The notes under the pieces: generated by a model
Databases searched by the model: none
Told to the model about the DNA's origin: nothing
The model's input: only the letters and a program-made list of their open reading frames with translations
Assembly: GCF_000834655.1 (NCBI RefSeq)
Contig: NZ_JXQQ01000084.1
Coordinates: 1-64,000 of the forward strand
DNA from: Variovorax paradoxus
Lineage (GTDB): Bacteria; Pseudomonadota; Gammaproteobacteria; Burkholderiales; Burkholderiaceae_C
DNA: 64,000 bases
Direction of reading: 5' to 3'
Position numbers and translations under genes: made by a program
Part shown: one piece after another, positions 1 to 7,715 of the stretch
How the letters are laid out: each line of letters begins with the position of its first letter
Position numbering within the stretch: position 1 is the stretch's first letter

Positions 1-62
1 GGCCCCAGCGGCGTTCGATGAAGCGCCAAGGGGAAACCAGCGCCGTCGTGCCCCCATCCCGA

Positions 63-83
63 CCTTCCCCCGGAAGGGGAAGG
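63..83. terminator. Hairpin at left edge, possible terminator
   Basis: An 8-bp perfect stem (CCTTCCCC / GGGGAAGG) closes a 5-base loop just beyond the stop codon of the minus-strand ABC ATPase gene. It resembles half of the CCCTCTCCC-type palindromes at 3653-3747 and 62992-63110. There is no clear T tract, so a terminator role is inference; it may simply be a decayed intergenic repeat. Confidence 0.4.
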
Positions 84-109
84 AGCAATGCGAAGACAAC
101 CCAGCGCGC

Positions 110-829
110 TCATGCCTCCATCCCCATGTACACCCGCCGCACCTCCGGGTCGTTCATCACCGCGCGCGGCTCGCCCTCCGCCAGCTTCTGCCCGAAGTTG
201 ATGACGAACAACCGGTCCGCCAGCGACAGCAGCGCATGCACCACGTGCTCGATCCAGATCATCGTCACGCCGCGCGCCTTGATGCGCTTGAGCTCGTCGA
301 CCAGCACCGCGGCCTCGGGCTCGGTGAGGCCGCCCGCGATCTCGTCGAGCAGCAGCAGTTGCGGCTTCGTCGCCAGTGCGCGCGCGAGTTCGAGGCGCTT
401 GCGGTCCAGCAGCGTGAGCCCGCCTGCCGGCTTGTTCGCATGCGGCATCAGGCCCGTCTGCTCCAGCACCTCATGCGCCGTGCGCCACGCATCGCGCTCG
501 GTCTGCTGCCCGCCGAAGCAGGCCGCCGTCACGAGGTTCTCGAACACGCTCATGTTCCCGAACGGCTGCGGCACCTGGTAGCTGCGGCCGATGCCGGCGT
601 GGCAGCGCTGGTGCGGCTTGAGCCGCGTCACGTCGCGTCCCGCGTACTCCACGCGCCCGGCATCGACGCGCACGTCGCCCGAGATCAGGTTGAACAGCGT
701 GGTCTTGCCCGCGCCGTTCGGGCCGAGGATGCCCAGCGTCTCGCCCTCGGTCACGGCGAGCGAAATGCCGTCGGTGACCTTGAGCGCGCCGTAGGCCTTG
801 CTCACGGCATGCAGTGCCAGCAGCGCCAT
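110..829 (-). CDS. ABC transporter ATP-binding protein, branched-chain amino acid (LivG) type
   Basis: A 239-residue cytoplasmic ATPase of the LivG/LivF group, which energises import by HAAT-family ABC transporters. Walker A is GPNGAGKT at residues 36-43, and Walker B (LLLLDE) is near residue 160, followed by the glycine-rich stretch typical of LivG. The signature helix reads LTLLDRKRLELARAL instead of the usual LSxGQ form, a common looseness in this family. It starts one base after the stop of the substrate-binding gene, so the two are co-transcribed. Permease genes are not in the window and probably lie beyond the left edge. The hydroquinone-cleavage genes upstream suggest an aromatic substrate or precursor rather than an amino acid; this is inference. 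Confidence 0.9.
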   Translation of the reverse strand: MALLALHAVSKAYGALKVTDGISLAVTEGETLGILGPNGAGKTTLFNLISGDVRVDAGRVEYAGRDVTRLKPHQRCHAGIGRSYQVPQPFGNMSVFENLVTAACFGGQQTERDAWRTAHEVLEQTGLMPHANKPAGGLTLLDRKRLELARALATKPQLLLLDEIAGGLTEPEAAVLVDELKRIKARGVTMIWIEHVVHALLSLADRLFVINFGQKLAEGEPRAVMNDPEVRRVYMGMEA

Positions 830-830
830 G

Positions 831-2084
831 TCAGAGCAGCCGCAGCGCGCCGCCGGTCGGGATGCTCTTGGCCGCCTCGTTGTTCACGAGGGTGAGCTCG
901 ACCTTGTACTTCTTGCCCTTGCCCCACTGGCCGAGCACGAGCGGCGTCTTGCTCACGTTCTTGAACGGCCCCTGCCCGCCCCACTTCACGGGGCCGACCA
1001 CCGAGTCGATCGAGGTCGATGCGACCGCATCGCGCACGTCGCCCGCCTTGAGCGACTTCGCACGGCCCAACGCATTCGCCGCCACCTCGAACAAGGCATG
1101 CGCAAAGCCGATGGGCTGGGTCCACTGCTTCTTCGCACCGGCTTCATAGGCCTCGGCCAGCGCCTTCGCGCTCTGCTGCGTAAGGCTCGATGTGAACGGG
1201 TGCGACGGACTCCACCACACCTCGGTCGAAAGACCGTCGCCCAGGTCGCCGAGCGCCTCGATCGCGCCGGGGAACAGGAGCGCCTTGCCCAGCGTGATGA
1301 CCTTGGGCTTGAAGCCCTGCTGCCGCGCCTGCGTGAGGAAGGTCTTGGCATCGGGCGGGATCACCACGCCCGTGACGATTTCCACGCCCTCTTTCTTGAA
1401 GGCGGCGATCTGCGCGCTGAAGTCCTGCGTGCCGTTCTGGAAGCGCCCGGGGTCGGTGAGCGTGAAGCCCATCTGCGCGAGCGGCTTCGGAAAGCCCAGT
1501 TCCTTGTCGCCCCATGCGTTGCCGTCGCCGTCGTTCGGGAACAGGCCGCCCACCTTCTTGTTGGTGGCGAGCGTCTTCCAGCCGTTGGTGTAGTTGGCGA
1601 TGACGTCTTCGAGCCCCCAGAACACGTGGTACGTCCAGTTGAAGCCCTTGGCCGGATCGCCCTTGCGGCCGAAGAACCACGGCTGCCACGGCACCACGCT
1701 GGAGATGCAGGGCACCTCGTTGAGTTCGCAGGCATCGCTCACCGGGTTGGCGGTTTCGGGCGTGCCTGCCGTGAGCACCAGCGCGACCTTGTCCTTGAGG
1801 ATCAGGTCGTTGGCCACCTCGCCCGCGCGATTGGGGTTCGACTGGCTGTCCTTCAGCACGATCTGCACCGCGTACTTTTTTCCGCCGACGCCGATGCCGT
1901 CCTTGAACGCGGTCTTCATCTGCTCGATGACCCATTTGTCCGCTTCGCCGAATGGCGCGAGCGGGCCGGTCTGCGGCGAGACGTAGCCGATCTTGAGCGT
2001 GTCGGCCGCGAACACCAGCGGTGCCGCGCCCGAGGCGACGAGTGCGGCGGTGGCCTGCGTGAATTGCCTGCGATTGAATGTCAT
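831..2084 (-). CDS. ABC transporter periplasmic substrate-binding protein (branched-chain/aromatic type)
   Basis: A 417-residue periplasmic binding protein of the Leu/Ile/Val-binding class (Peripla_BP_6). The N-terminus NRRQFTQATAALVASGAA is an export signal with twin arginines; Sec or Tat export are both possible. The mature part begins with ADTLKIGYVSPQTGPLAPFG, the family's standard first strand. The start chosen is the ATG at 2084, which has a GGAGACAACC ribosome site; longer upstream reading in this frame runs into the aldehyde dehydrogenase gene and is artefactual. It lies between the dehydrogenase gene and the ABC ATPase, so it likely delivers an aromatic acid or phenolic precursor to the same catabolic operon. 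Confidence 0.92.
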   Translation of the reverse strand: MTFNRRQFTQATAALVASGAAPLVFAADTLKIGYVSPQTGPLAPFGEADKWVIEQMKTAFKDGIGVGGKKYAVQIVLKDSQSNPNRAGEVANDLILKDKVALVLTAGTPETANPVSDACELNEVPCISSVVPWQPWFFGRKGDPAKGFNWTYHVFWGLEDVIANYTNGWKTLATNKKVGGLFPNDGDGNAWGDKELGFPKPLAQMGFTLTDPGRFQNGTQDFSAQIAAFKKEGVEIVTGVVIPPDAKTFLTQARQQGFKPKVITLGKALLFPGAIEALGDLGDGLSTEVWWSPSHPFTSSLTQQSAKALAEAYEAGAKKQWTQPIGFAHALFEVAANALGRAKSLKAGDVRDAVASTSIDSVVGPVKWGGQGPFKNVSKTPLVLGQWGKGKKYKVELTLVNNEAAKSIPTGGALRLL

Positions 2085-2128
2085 GGTTGTCTCCGTCTCT
2101 TGTGTGTTGGATGCCGCCCGGTCAGGGG

Positions 2129-3637
2129 TCAGCGCGCGAAGTGCGGCGGTATCTGCGCGTCGACGTTCACCCACACGCTTTTCACCTGCGTGTATTCGCG
2201 CATCGCATCGAACCCCATTTCGCGGCCGTAGCCGCTCTGGCCGACGCCGCCGAAGGGCGAGCCGGGGTTCACGCGCTTGTAGCTGTTGATCCACACCATG
2301 CCGGCGTGCAGGTCGCGCGCCACCTTGTGGGCGCGTTGCAGGTTGTTGGTCCACAGGCCGCTCCCCAGGCCGTAGTCGGTGCCGTTGGCGATCTGCATCG
2401 CCTCTTCGTCGTTCCTGAAGGTGAGCACGGTGACGAAGGGGCCGAACACTTCTTCCTGCGCCACGCGGTCCTTGTACGACTTCGCGCGCATCACGGTGGG
2501 CTCGACGTAGCAGCCCTTCGCAAGATCGCCGCCGGGCGACTTGCCGCCGGCGAGCAGTTCGCCGCCCTCGCCTTGCGCCACTTCGACGTAGCCCAGCACG
2601 CGCTCGCGGTGCTGCGCGCTGGTGAGCGGGCCCATCTCGGTGTCGTCGTCGAGCGGGTTGCCCAGGCGTATCGACTTTGCGAGCGGAATGAACTGCGCGA
2701 GGAACGCATCGGCGATCTTCTCGTGCAGCATCAGCCGCGAGCCCGCGATGCAGGCCTGCCCCTGGTTGTGGAAGATGGCCCACGCGCTGCCGTTGACGGC
2801 GGCTTGCAGGTTCGCATCCTCGAACACGATGTTGGGGCCCTTGCCGCCGAGTTCGAGCTGCACCTTCTTCAAGTTGCCCGCGCTCGCCTGCACGATGCGC
2901 CGGCCGGTCGCGGTGCTGCCGGTGAAGGCGATCTTCGCGATCTCCGGATGCTCTGCGATGTACTGGCCCGCGACGCTGCCCAGGCCCGGCAGCATGTTGA
3001 CCACGCCGGGCGGCAGGCCCGCCTCGGCCATCAGCTCGGCGATGCGCAGCGAGCTGAGCGGCGTGATCTCGGCCGGCTTCATCACGATGCAGTTGCCGGC
3101 CGCGAGCGCGGGTGCCATCTTCCAGCTGGTGAACATCAGCGGAAAGTTCCACGGCACCACCTGCCCGACGATGCCCACGGGCTCCCGCAGCGTGTAGTTG
3201 AGAAAGCCCTCTTCGACCGGAATGGTCTCGCCCTGGAACTTGTCGGCCATGCCGCCGAAGTAGCGAAAGCATGCGGCCGTGCGCGGCACGTCCAGGCGGC
3301 GCGAATCGCGGATGGGGTGGCCGGTGTCGAGCGATTCGAGGCGTGCGAGCTCCTCGCCGCTGGCCTCGATGAGGTCGGCGAGTTTCAGCAGGATGCGGCC
3401 GCGGTCGGCTGCGGCCATGCGGCTCCATTTCGGGAACGCGCGCCTAGCTGCGGCCACGGCCTTGTCGACGTCGGCCTTGCCTGCGAGCGCGACATCGGCG
3501 ATGGGCGTGTTGTCGTGCGGGTTGAGCGTGGCGAGGGTCTCGCCGGATTCCGCATCGACGAAGCGGCCGTCGATGAAGAGCTGGTGGCGGATGGGCGTGC
3601 GAAGGCCTGCCGCAGTGGCGATGTCATTGGGCTTCAT
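2129..3637 (-). CDS. Aldehyde dehydrogenase, probable 4-hydroxymuconic semialdehyde dehydrogenase
   Basis: A 502-residue NAD(P)-dependent aldehyde dehydrogenase. The catalytic cysteine is Cys296 in NQGQACIAGS and the general base is Glu262 in LELGGKGP. The cofactor-binding VPWNFP and FTGSTATG motifs are intact. On its own the sequence says only betaine-aldehyde-like ALDH. The position directly after the two subunits of a hydroquinone dioxygenase matches hapE/pnpD-type genes, whose product oxidises 4-hydroxymuconic semialdehyde to maleylacetate in hydroquinone and 4-nitrophenol degradation. That assignment rests on context. No maleylacetate reductase, the usual next step, is seen in the window. 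Confidence 0.85.
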   Translation of the reverse strand: MKPNDIATAAGLRTPIRHQLFIDGRFVDAESGETLATLNPHDNTPIADVALAGKADVDKAVAAARRAFPKWSRMAAADRGRILLKLADLIEASGEELARLESLDTGHPIRDSRRLDVPRTAACFRYFGGMADKFQGETIPVEEGFLNYTLREPVGIVGQVVPWNFPLMFTSWKMAPALAAGNCIVMKPAEITPLSSLRIAELMAEAGLPPGVVNMLPGLGSVAGQYIAEHPEIAKIAFTGSTATGRRIVQASAGNLKKVQLELGGKGPNIVFEDANLQAAVNGSAWAIFHNQGQACIAGSRLMLHEKIADAFLAQFIPLAKSIRLGNPLDDDTEMGPLTSAQHRERVLGYVEVAQGEGGELLAGGKSPGGDLAKGCYVEPTVMRAKSYKDRVAQEEVFGPFVTVLTFRNDEEAMQIANGTDYGLGSGLWTNNLQRAHKVARDLHAGMVWINSYKRVNPGSPFGGVGQSGYGREMGFDAMREYTQVKSVWVNVDAQIPPHFAR

Positions 3638-3652
3638 GTTTTTGCATTCCTC

Positions 3653-3747
3653 CCTCTGCCGTTGGGGAGAGGGTCGGGGTGAGGGAGCGACGGTGGCTCG
3701 AGCACCACCTTCACCCCAGCCCTCTCCCGCGCGCGGGAGAGGGAGCC
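3653..3747. repeat. CCCTCTCCC-type palindromic intergenic repeat
   Basis: The gap between the dioxygenase large subunit and the aldehyde dehydrogenase gene is filled by two facing purine/pyrimidine hairpins. One is CCCTCTGCCGTTGGGGAGAGGG and the other CCCTCTCCCGCGCGCGGGAGAGGG (each over 20 bases, so positions apply: about 3653-3673 and 3720-3743). They are joined by a tract containing a GGGTGAGGGA / CACCCC pairing. A related element lies at 62992-63110. These are REP-like elements; inside an operon the element could stabilise or partially terminate the mRNA. Confidence 0.7.
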
Positions 3748-3749
3748 AT

Positions 3750-4757
3750 TCAGAACTGCACGGGGATCTCGGGCGACTCGCCCTTCTGGATCTCGTACAC
3801 GAGGCTCGGCGAGCCGTTCTCCCACACCAGCAGCATCGAGCGCTTGGGGCTGAAGCCCTGGTGGCGGCAGTACGCGGGCATGGCGGCCATGTCGCCGGCC
3901 TTCATGATCACGCGCGCCATGGGCTTGCCGGTGTTCTTGTCGCCGCAGTCCCAGTGGATCTCGTCGGTCATCTGGAAGAACCACTCGACGCGGTCGTTGC
4001 CGTGGATGATCGGCAGGATGTGCTCCTCGGTCGTCGGGCACATGTAGCTGTGCTTCACCACCGAGGTGAAGCTCGGGTTCCAGGTGACCTGCGAGCGGCT
4101 CAGGAAGCCGAAGAGGTTGAAGGCGTGCACTTCGTTCTCGAAGCCGGGCTCGGGGTGCAGCTCGGGCTCGGCCTGCGGCACGTCGGCGAAGGCGCGGTTG
4201 ACCGGCGCGCCGCGCGCGTCGCTGCGCAGGTCGAGGTCGCCCTTCAGGCCCACGCAGCGTTTGGCAAGCTCGCGCGCCCGGGTGATCTTGGCGGTGTTGT
4301 TGCCGCTCTTGCGGCCGTAGGGCGAGCCGGTTTCCTGCGGCGCGCTGAAGGGGTCGAAGGCCTCGTTGGTCCAGTCGTCGAGCATGGCCTCGAAGGTGGC
4401 GCGGATCTGCGCGGTCGGAAAGTTTTCCAGGAGGTCGATGCCCGCGTCCTTCATCGTGCCGTTGAAGCTGCCGGCGTACAGGTCGACCGAGTCGTAGTGG
4501 TTGACGGTGCCGAACACGTCGTCGAAATTCACCCAGCCGTAGAAGAAGCCCCAGGCCACGTCGCGCATCAACGCGCGCAGGTAGTTGCCGGCGTCCAGCG
4601 TGTGGCTCATGGGGCGGCCGTCGCGGGTCTTCCAGCCGATGTGCACGAAATATTCGTCGCGGCGAAAGCTGAAGCTGCCGAGCGAAAAGTCCTTGTAGCC
4701 GAGCGTGGCGTCGGGCTGCGATGCGATCACGCGGGCGAGTTCTGCGGGTGCGTTCAT
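3750..4757 (-). CDS. Hydroquinone 1,2-dioxygenase, large (catalytic) subunit
   Basis: A 335-residue protein matching the ~38 kDa subunit of two-component (type II) hydroquinone dioxygenases such as HapD/PnpD. These cleave hydroquinone to 4-hydroxymuconic semialdehyde using Fe(II). The sequence contains His252-x-Asn254-x3-Glu258 and, 47 residues after the first His, His299 (CRHQGF). This has exactly the spacing I recall for the PnpD iron ligands His256, Asn258, Glu262 and His303, with a constant offset of four. The start is the ATG at 4757, which follows the small-subunit stop by 29 bp. The small subunit is immediately upstream and the probable semialdehyde dehydrogenase downstream, the order seen in hap and pnp clusters. 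Confidence 0.9.
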   Translation of the reverse strand: MNAPAELARVIASQPDATLGYKDFSLGSFSFRRDEYFVHIGWKTRDGRPMSHTLDAGNYLRALMRDVAWGFFYGWVNFDDVFGTVNHYDSVDLYAGSFNGTMKDAGIDLLENFPTAQIRATFEAMLDDWTNEAFDPFSAPQETGSPYGRKSGNNTAKITRARELAKRCVGLKGDLDLRSDARGAPVNRAFADVPQAEPELHPEPGFENEVHAFNLFGFLSRSQVTWNPSFTSVVKHSYMCPTTEEHILPIIHGNDRVEWFFQMTDEIHWDCGDKNTGKPMARVIMKAGDMAAMPAYCRHQGFSPKRSMLLVWENGSPSLVYEIQKGESPEIPVQF

Positions 4758-4786
4758 GGTGTGTGGCTCCTGGATGCGTGCTGCGT

Positions 4787-5317
4787 TCAATGCGACTGGC
4801 AGATGTCGGCCCACTTCTCGACGGAGAGATCGCCCTTGCAGCTTTGAAGCACGATCACACCCGGCTTGCCGGCGGTGCGGAACTGGTAGGCGGTGTTCTT
4901 CGGCAAGAGGCCCTGGTGGCCGCGCGAGAGCTTCATCCACCCCATCTTCCTGCCCTTGGGCTCGCCCTTCACGAGCACGGCGCCGTTCTTTTCCGTGTCG
5001 GCGACGGCCTGGCTCGCGTCGAGCTGCACGAGGTGCACTTCGACATCGCCATCCATCACGAGCGCGAACTCGTCGTGCGCGCAGGTGAACCAGGGCGAGG
5101 TGCCTTCGGCGCGCAGCGTCTCGAGCACGTAGATCTGGTTCTGGCCGAACACGACCTTCTCGTAGGGCTTGCTGGTGCTCGCGATCTCGAAGCAGTTGGA
5201 GAACGCGTAGTGGCGCACGTCGTCGTCGATCGGCTCGACGTGGCCTTTCTCGAAATGCTCGAGCGATCCGAAGCGGGTCTTGTAGGCAGTCGAAGTGGTG
5301 GAAGCGGGGGCTGTCAT
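4787..5317 (-). CDS. Hydroquinone 1,2-dioxygenase, small subunit
   Basis: A 176-residue protein of cupin-like character, the size of HapC/PnpC small subunits (about 18-19 kDa), which pair with the large subunit to form the active heteromer. A central stretch (FTCAHDEFALVMDGDVEVHL) has the turn and strand spacing of a cupin barrel. It is the first gene of the catabolic operon, preceded by the 23-bp palindrome at 5389-5411. The ATG at 5317 has a good AAGGAGACAAGCC ribosome site. The identification rests on size, order and pairing with the well-supported large subunit. Confidence 0.85.
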   Translation of the reverse strand: MTAPASTTSTAYKTRFGSLEHFEKGHVEPIDDDVRHYAFSNCFEIASTSKPYEKVVFGQNQIYVLETLRAEGTSPWFTCAHDEFALVMDGDVEVHLVQLDASQAVADTEKNGAVLVKGEPKGRKMGWMKLSRGHQGLLPKNTAYQFRTAGKPGVIVLQSCKGDLSVEKWADICQSH

Positions 5318-5388
5318 GGCTTGTCTCCTTGGATGAGCGAACTCTAGGAGTCATGCCGTCCCGCCGGTAGGGACCAGATTGGAAGAGG

Positions 5389-5411
5389 ATTATTCGGAGT
5401 CTCCGAACAAT
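5389..5411. promoter_or_regulatory. 23-bp palindrome, likely LysR operator for the hydroquinone operon
   Basis: Two 11-base arms, ATTATTCGGAG (5389-5399) and CTCCGAACAAT (5401-5411), flank a single T. They are reverse complements except at one position. The core contains the T-N11-A dyad expected of LysR-type binding sites. It is centred 83 bp upstream of the dioxygenase small-subunit start and about 35 bp beyond the LysR stop codon. Use by the LysR protein at 5434-6396 is inference. Confidence 0.6.
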
Positions 5412-5433
5412 CGGCCGGGTTTACCCGGGATCG

Positions 5434-6396
5434 CTAGCCGCTCGACCGGCTGAATTCAATGAGTTCGGCCGGGATCATTCCGCGCTCGATCAGCGTGGCG
5501 TCCCAGGGCGGCACGCGGGTGAAGCGCGTGGCGATGTGCTCGATGAACAGACGCAGCTTCAGCGCATTGCGCGAGGTGCCCGCATACACCGCGCTCAGCG
5601 AGAACGACGAGAGCTGGTGCTCCGCCAGCACGACGCGCAGGTCGCCGCGCGCGATGGCATCGCCCGCCACCAGCGTCGGCAGGCACACGATGCCCGCGTG
5701 CTCCAGCGCGTATTCGCGCAGCAGGTGCACGCTGTTCGTGAGCAGCGCCGCGGCCAGGTAGATGGTGGTCTGCTCGCCCTTGTGATGAAAGGTCCAGCGG
5801 TCGCGCGTGGGATAGCCCGAGTACAGGCCCAGCTTGTGGCGGTGCAGCTCGCGCGGCGTGGCCGGCGTGCCGTGCGCCTCGAGGTAGGCGGGCGTGGCGC
5901 ACAGCAGCCGCCGCACCGGAAAGAGCGGGCGCGACACCAGCTCCTGCGAGGCCGCGGGAAATATCTGCAGCGCGCAATCGACACCGGCCTTGACCGGATC
6001 GACCACCGCATCGCTCACGATCAGCTCCAGGTGGATGTCGGGGTAGGTGGTGTGGAACTCGTGCAGCAGCGAGGCGAAACGGCCCAGCACCATGCCGGTC
6101 AGCGCATGGACGCGCAGCGTGCCCGACGGGGTGCCGCGCGCATCGCGCATCTGGTCAACGATGTCGTTGGCGCGGCCGACCAGCTCGGTGCAGTCGCGCA
6201 GGAACGCCTGTCCCATGTCGCTGAGCCGGACCACGCGCGTGCTGCGGTGGAACAGCGGCGCGCCGAGAAACTCCTCCAGCTGCTTGACGCGCGTGGTGAC
6301 CACCGAATTGGCCACCCGCAACTGCCGCGCGGCCTCCGCAAAGCTCTGGGTCTGCGCGACGCGAACGAAAGTTTCAATGCTTTGGAGGCGGTCCAC
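5434..6396 (-). CDS. LysR-family transcriptional regulator of the hydroquinone operon
   Basis: A 320-residue LysR protein starting at a GTG (6396): DRLQSIETFVRVAQTQSFAEAARQL begins the standard winged helix-turn-helix (residues 5-65), followed by a type 2 periplasmic-binding-like effector domain. A longer in-frame reading adds about 32 proline-rich residues that LysR proteins lack, so the GTG was chosen; it has no strong ribosome site. The sequence belongs to the broad LysR group that regulates aromatic and amino-acid genes. It lies upstream of the dioxygenase operon on the same strand, separated by a palindromic operator, so it probably senses hydroquinone or a precursor. Effector identity is unknown. 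Confidence 0.85.
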   Translation of the reverse strand: MDRLQSIETFVRVAQTQSFAEAARQLRVANSVVTTRVKQLEEFLGAPLFHRSTRVVRLSDMGQAFLRDCTELVGRANDIVDQMRDARGTPSGTLRVHALTGMVLGRFASLLHEFHTTYPDIHLELIVSDAVVDPVKAGVDCALQIFPAASQELVSRPLFPVRRLLCATPAYLEAHGTPATPRELHRHKLGLYSGYPTRDRWTFHHKGEQTTIYLAAALLTNSVHLLREYALEHAGIVCLPTLVAGDAIARGDLRVVLAEHQLSSFSLSAVYAGTSRNALKLRLFIEHIATRFTRVPPWDATLIERGMIPAELIEFSRSSG

Positions 6397-6596
6397 GGCG
6401 GCACTGTACTGCGCGGGCCTGCTTTTTGCGCCCGGCGGCGGGGCGATCGGCGGCCCATCGGGGAAAGCCCGGGGACGGGCCGTTGCGGGCAAGACGAAAC
6501 ACCGTCATCCCTGTGTCAGAAGGTTAACTGGCCCACTTACAATCCTTGCCGCCCAGCACTGCTGCGTTATCCACCCCCTACGAGGTCTTGTCCGCA

Positions 6597-7715
6597 ATGC
6601 CCAAGAGCCCCCGGCCTCGCGCCCGCTTCAGTTTTTCTCCCACCATGCGCGCACTGCTGCTGGCCGTTGCCTGCGGCGTGGCACTCCCGGCACTGGCCGC
6701 GATCGAGCATGAAGACGTCGACCGCCTCATGCAGGCGGGCAGGCTCGACGAGGCGATGACCAAGGCCGATGCATTCCTCAAAGACAAGCCGCGCGATCCG
6801 CAGATGCGCTTCCTGAAGGCCGTGATCCAGCTGGACACCGGCAAGCGCGCCGAGGCGATCGCCGCCTTCACCCAGCTCACGCTGGACGCCCCCGAGCTGC
6901 CCGAGCCGTACAACAACCTCGCGGTGATCTACGCGAGCCAGAACCAGTTCGACAAGGCCCGCAGCGCGCTGGAAAGCGCCATTCGCACCAACCCCAGCTA
7001 CGCCACCGCCCAGGAAAACCTCGGCGACGTGTACGCCCGGCTCGCGAGCCAGGCCTACAGCAAGGCGCTGCAGCTGGACCAGAACAACACCGCGGTGCAG
7101 CCCAAGCTGGCCGTGATCCGCACGCTCTTCACACCGACGCCGCCGGGCGCCAAGCCCGCGGCGCTGGTCGCCTCGGCCGCGCCGGAGCGGCCCGCGCCTG
7201 CGGTCAAGGCAGCACCGCCCGCGCCAACGCCGGCCCCTGCTGCGCCTGCGCCTGCTCCCGCACCGGCTGCCAAGGTCGCCGCTGCACCGGCGCCAGCACC
7301 CGCACCCGTTGCGGCCCCGGCCAAGGCGCCCGAAGCCGCACCGACGCCCGCGCCCGCCCCTGCCGCCGCATCGGCCGCCACCGCCGAGATCGAATCCGCC
7401 GTGCGCGGCTGGGCCTCGGCCTGGGCCGGCCAGGACATGGACCGATACCTGGCCGCCTACGGCCCCGACTTCACCCCCGGCGGCGGCCAGAGCCGCAAGG
7501 CCTGGGAAGAAGACCGGCGCGCGCGCATCGTGGGCAAGTCGAGCATCAGCGTGAACATCGAGAACCTGGTGATCAAGGTCGACGGCCAGAACGCCACGGC
7601 CAAGTTCCGCCAGATCTATCGCGCGGACAGCCTCAACATCTCGAGCCGGAAGACGCTGGACCTGCAGCGCTCGGGCAACCAATGGCACATTCGCAAGGAA
7701 AGCGTCGGCGGCTAG
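6597..7715 (+). CDS. Exported TPR protein with C-terminal NTF2-like domain
   Basis: A 372-residue protein. A hydrophobic segment (MRALLLAVACGVALPALA) followed by AIEHED looks like a cleaved signal peptide; the real start may be the internal ATG at 6645 rather than 6597. Residues about 40-170 hold tetratricopeptide repeats (EPYNNLAVIYASQNQFDKA is the clearest). They are followed by a 100-residue Ala/Pro-rich linker and then an NTF2/SnoaL-like domain ending in NQWHIRKE. The next gene encodes an L,D-transpeptidase that ends in the same kind of domain, and the two reading frames share one base. A periplasmic scaffold for cell-wall or envelope assembly is a reasonable guess. Confidence 0.85.
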   Translation: MPKSPRPRARFSFSPTMRALLLAVACGVALPALAAIEHEDVDRLMQAGRLDEAMTKADAFLKDKPRDPQMRFLKAVIQLDTGKRAEAIAAFTQLTLDAPELPEPYNNLAVIYASQNQFDKARSALESAIRTNPSYATAQENLGDVYARLASQAYSKALQLDQNNTAVQPKLAVIRTLFTPTPPGAKPAALVASAAPERPAPAVKAAPPAPTPAPAAPAPAPAPAAKVAAAPAPAPAPVAAPAKAPEAAPTPAPAPAAASAATAEIESAVRGWASAWAGQDMDRYLAAYGPDFTPGGGQSRKAWEEDRRARIVGKSSISVNIENLVIKVDGQNATAKFRQIYRADSLNISSRKTLDLQRSGNQWHIRKESVGG

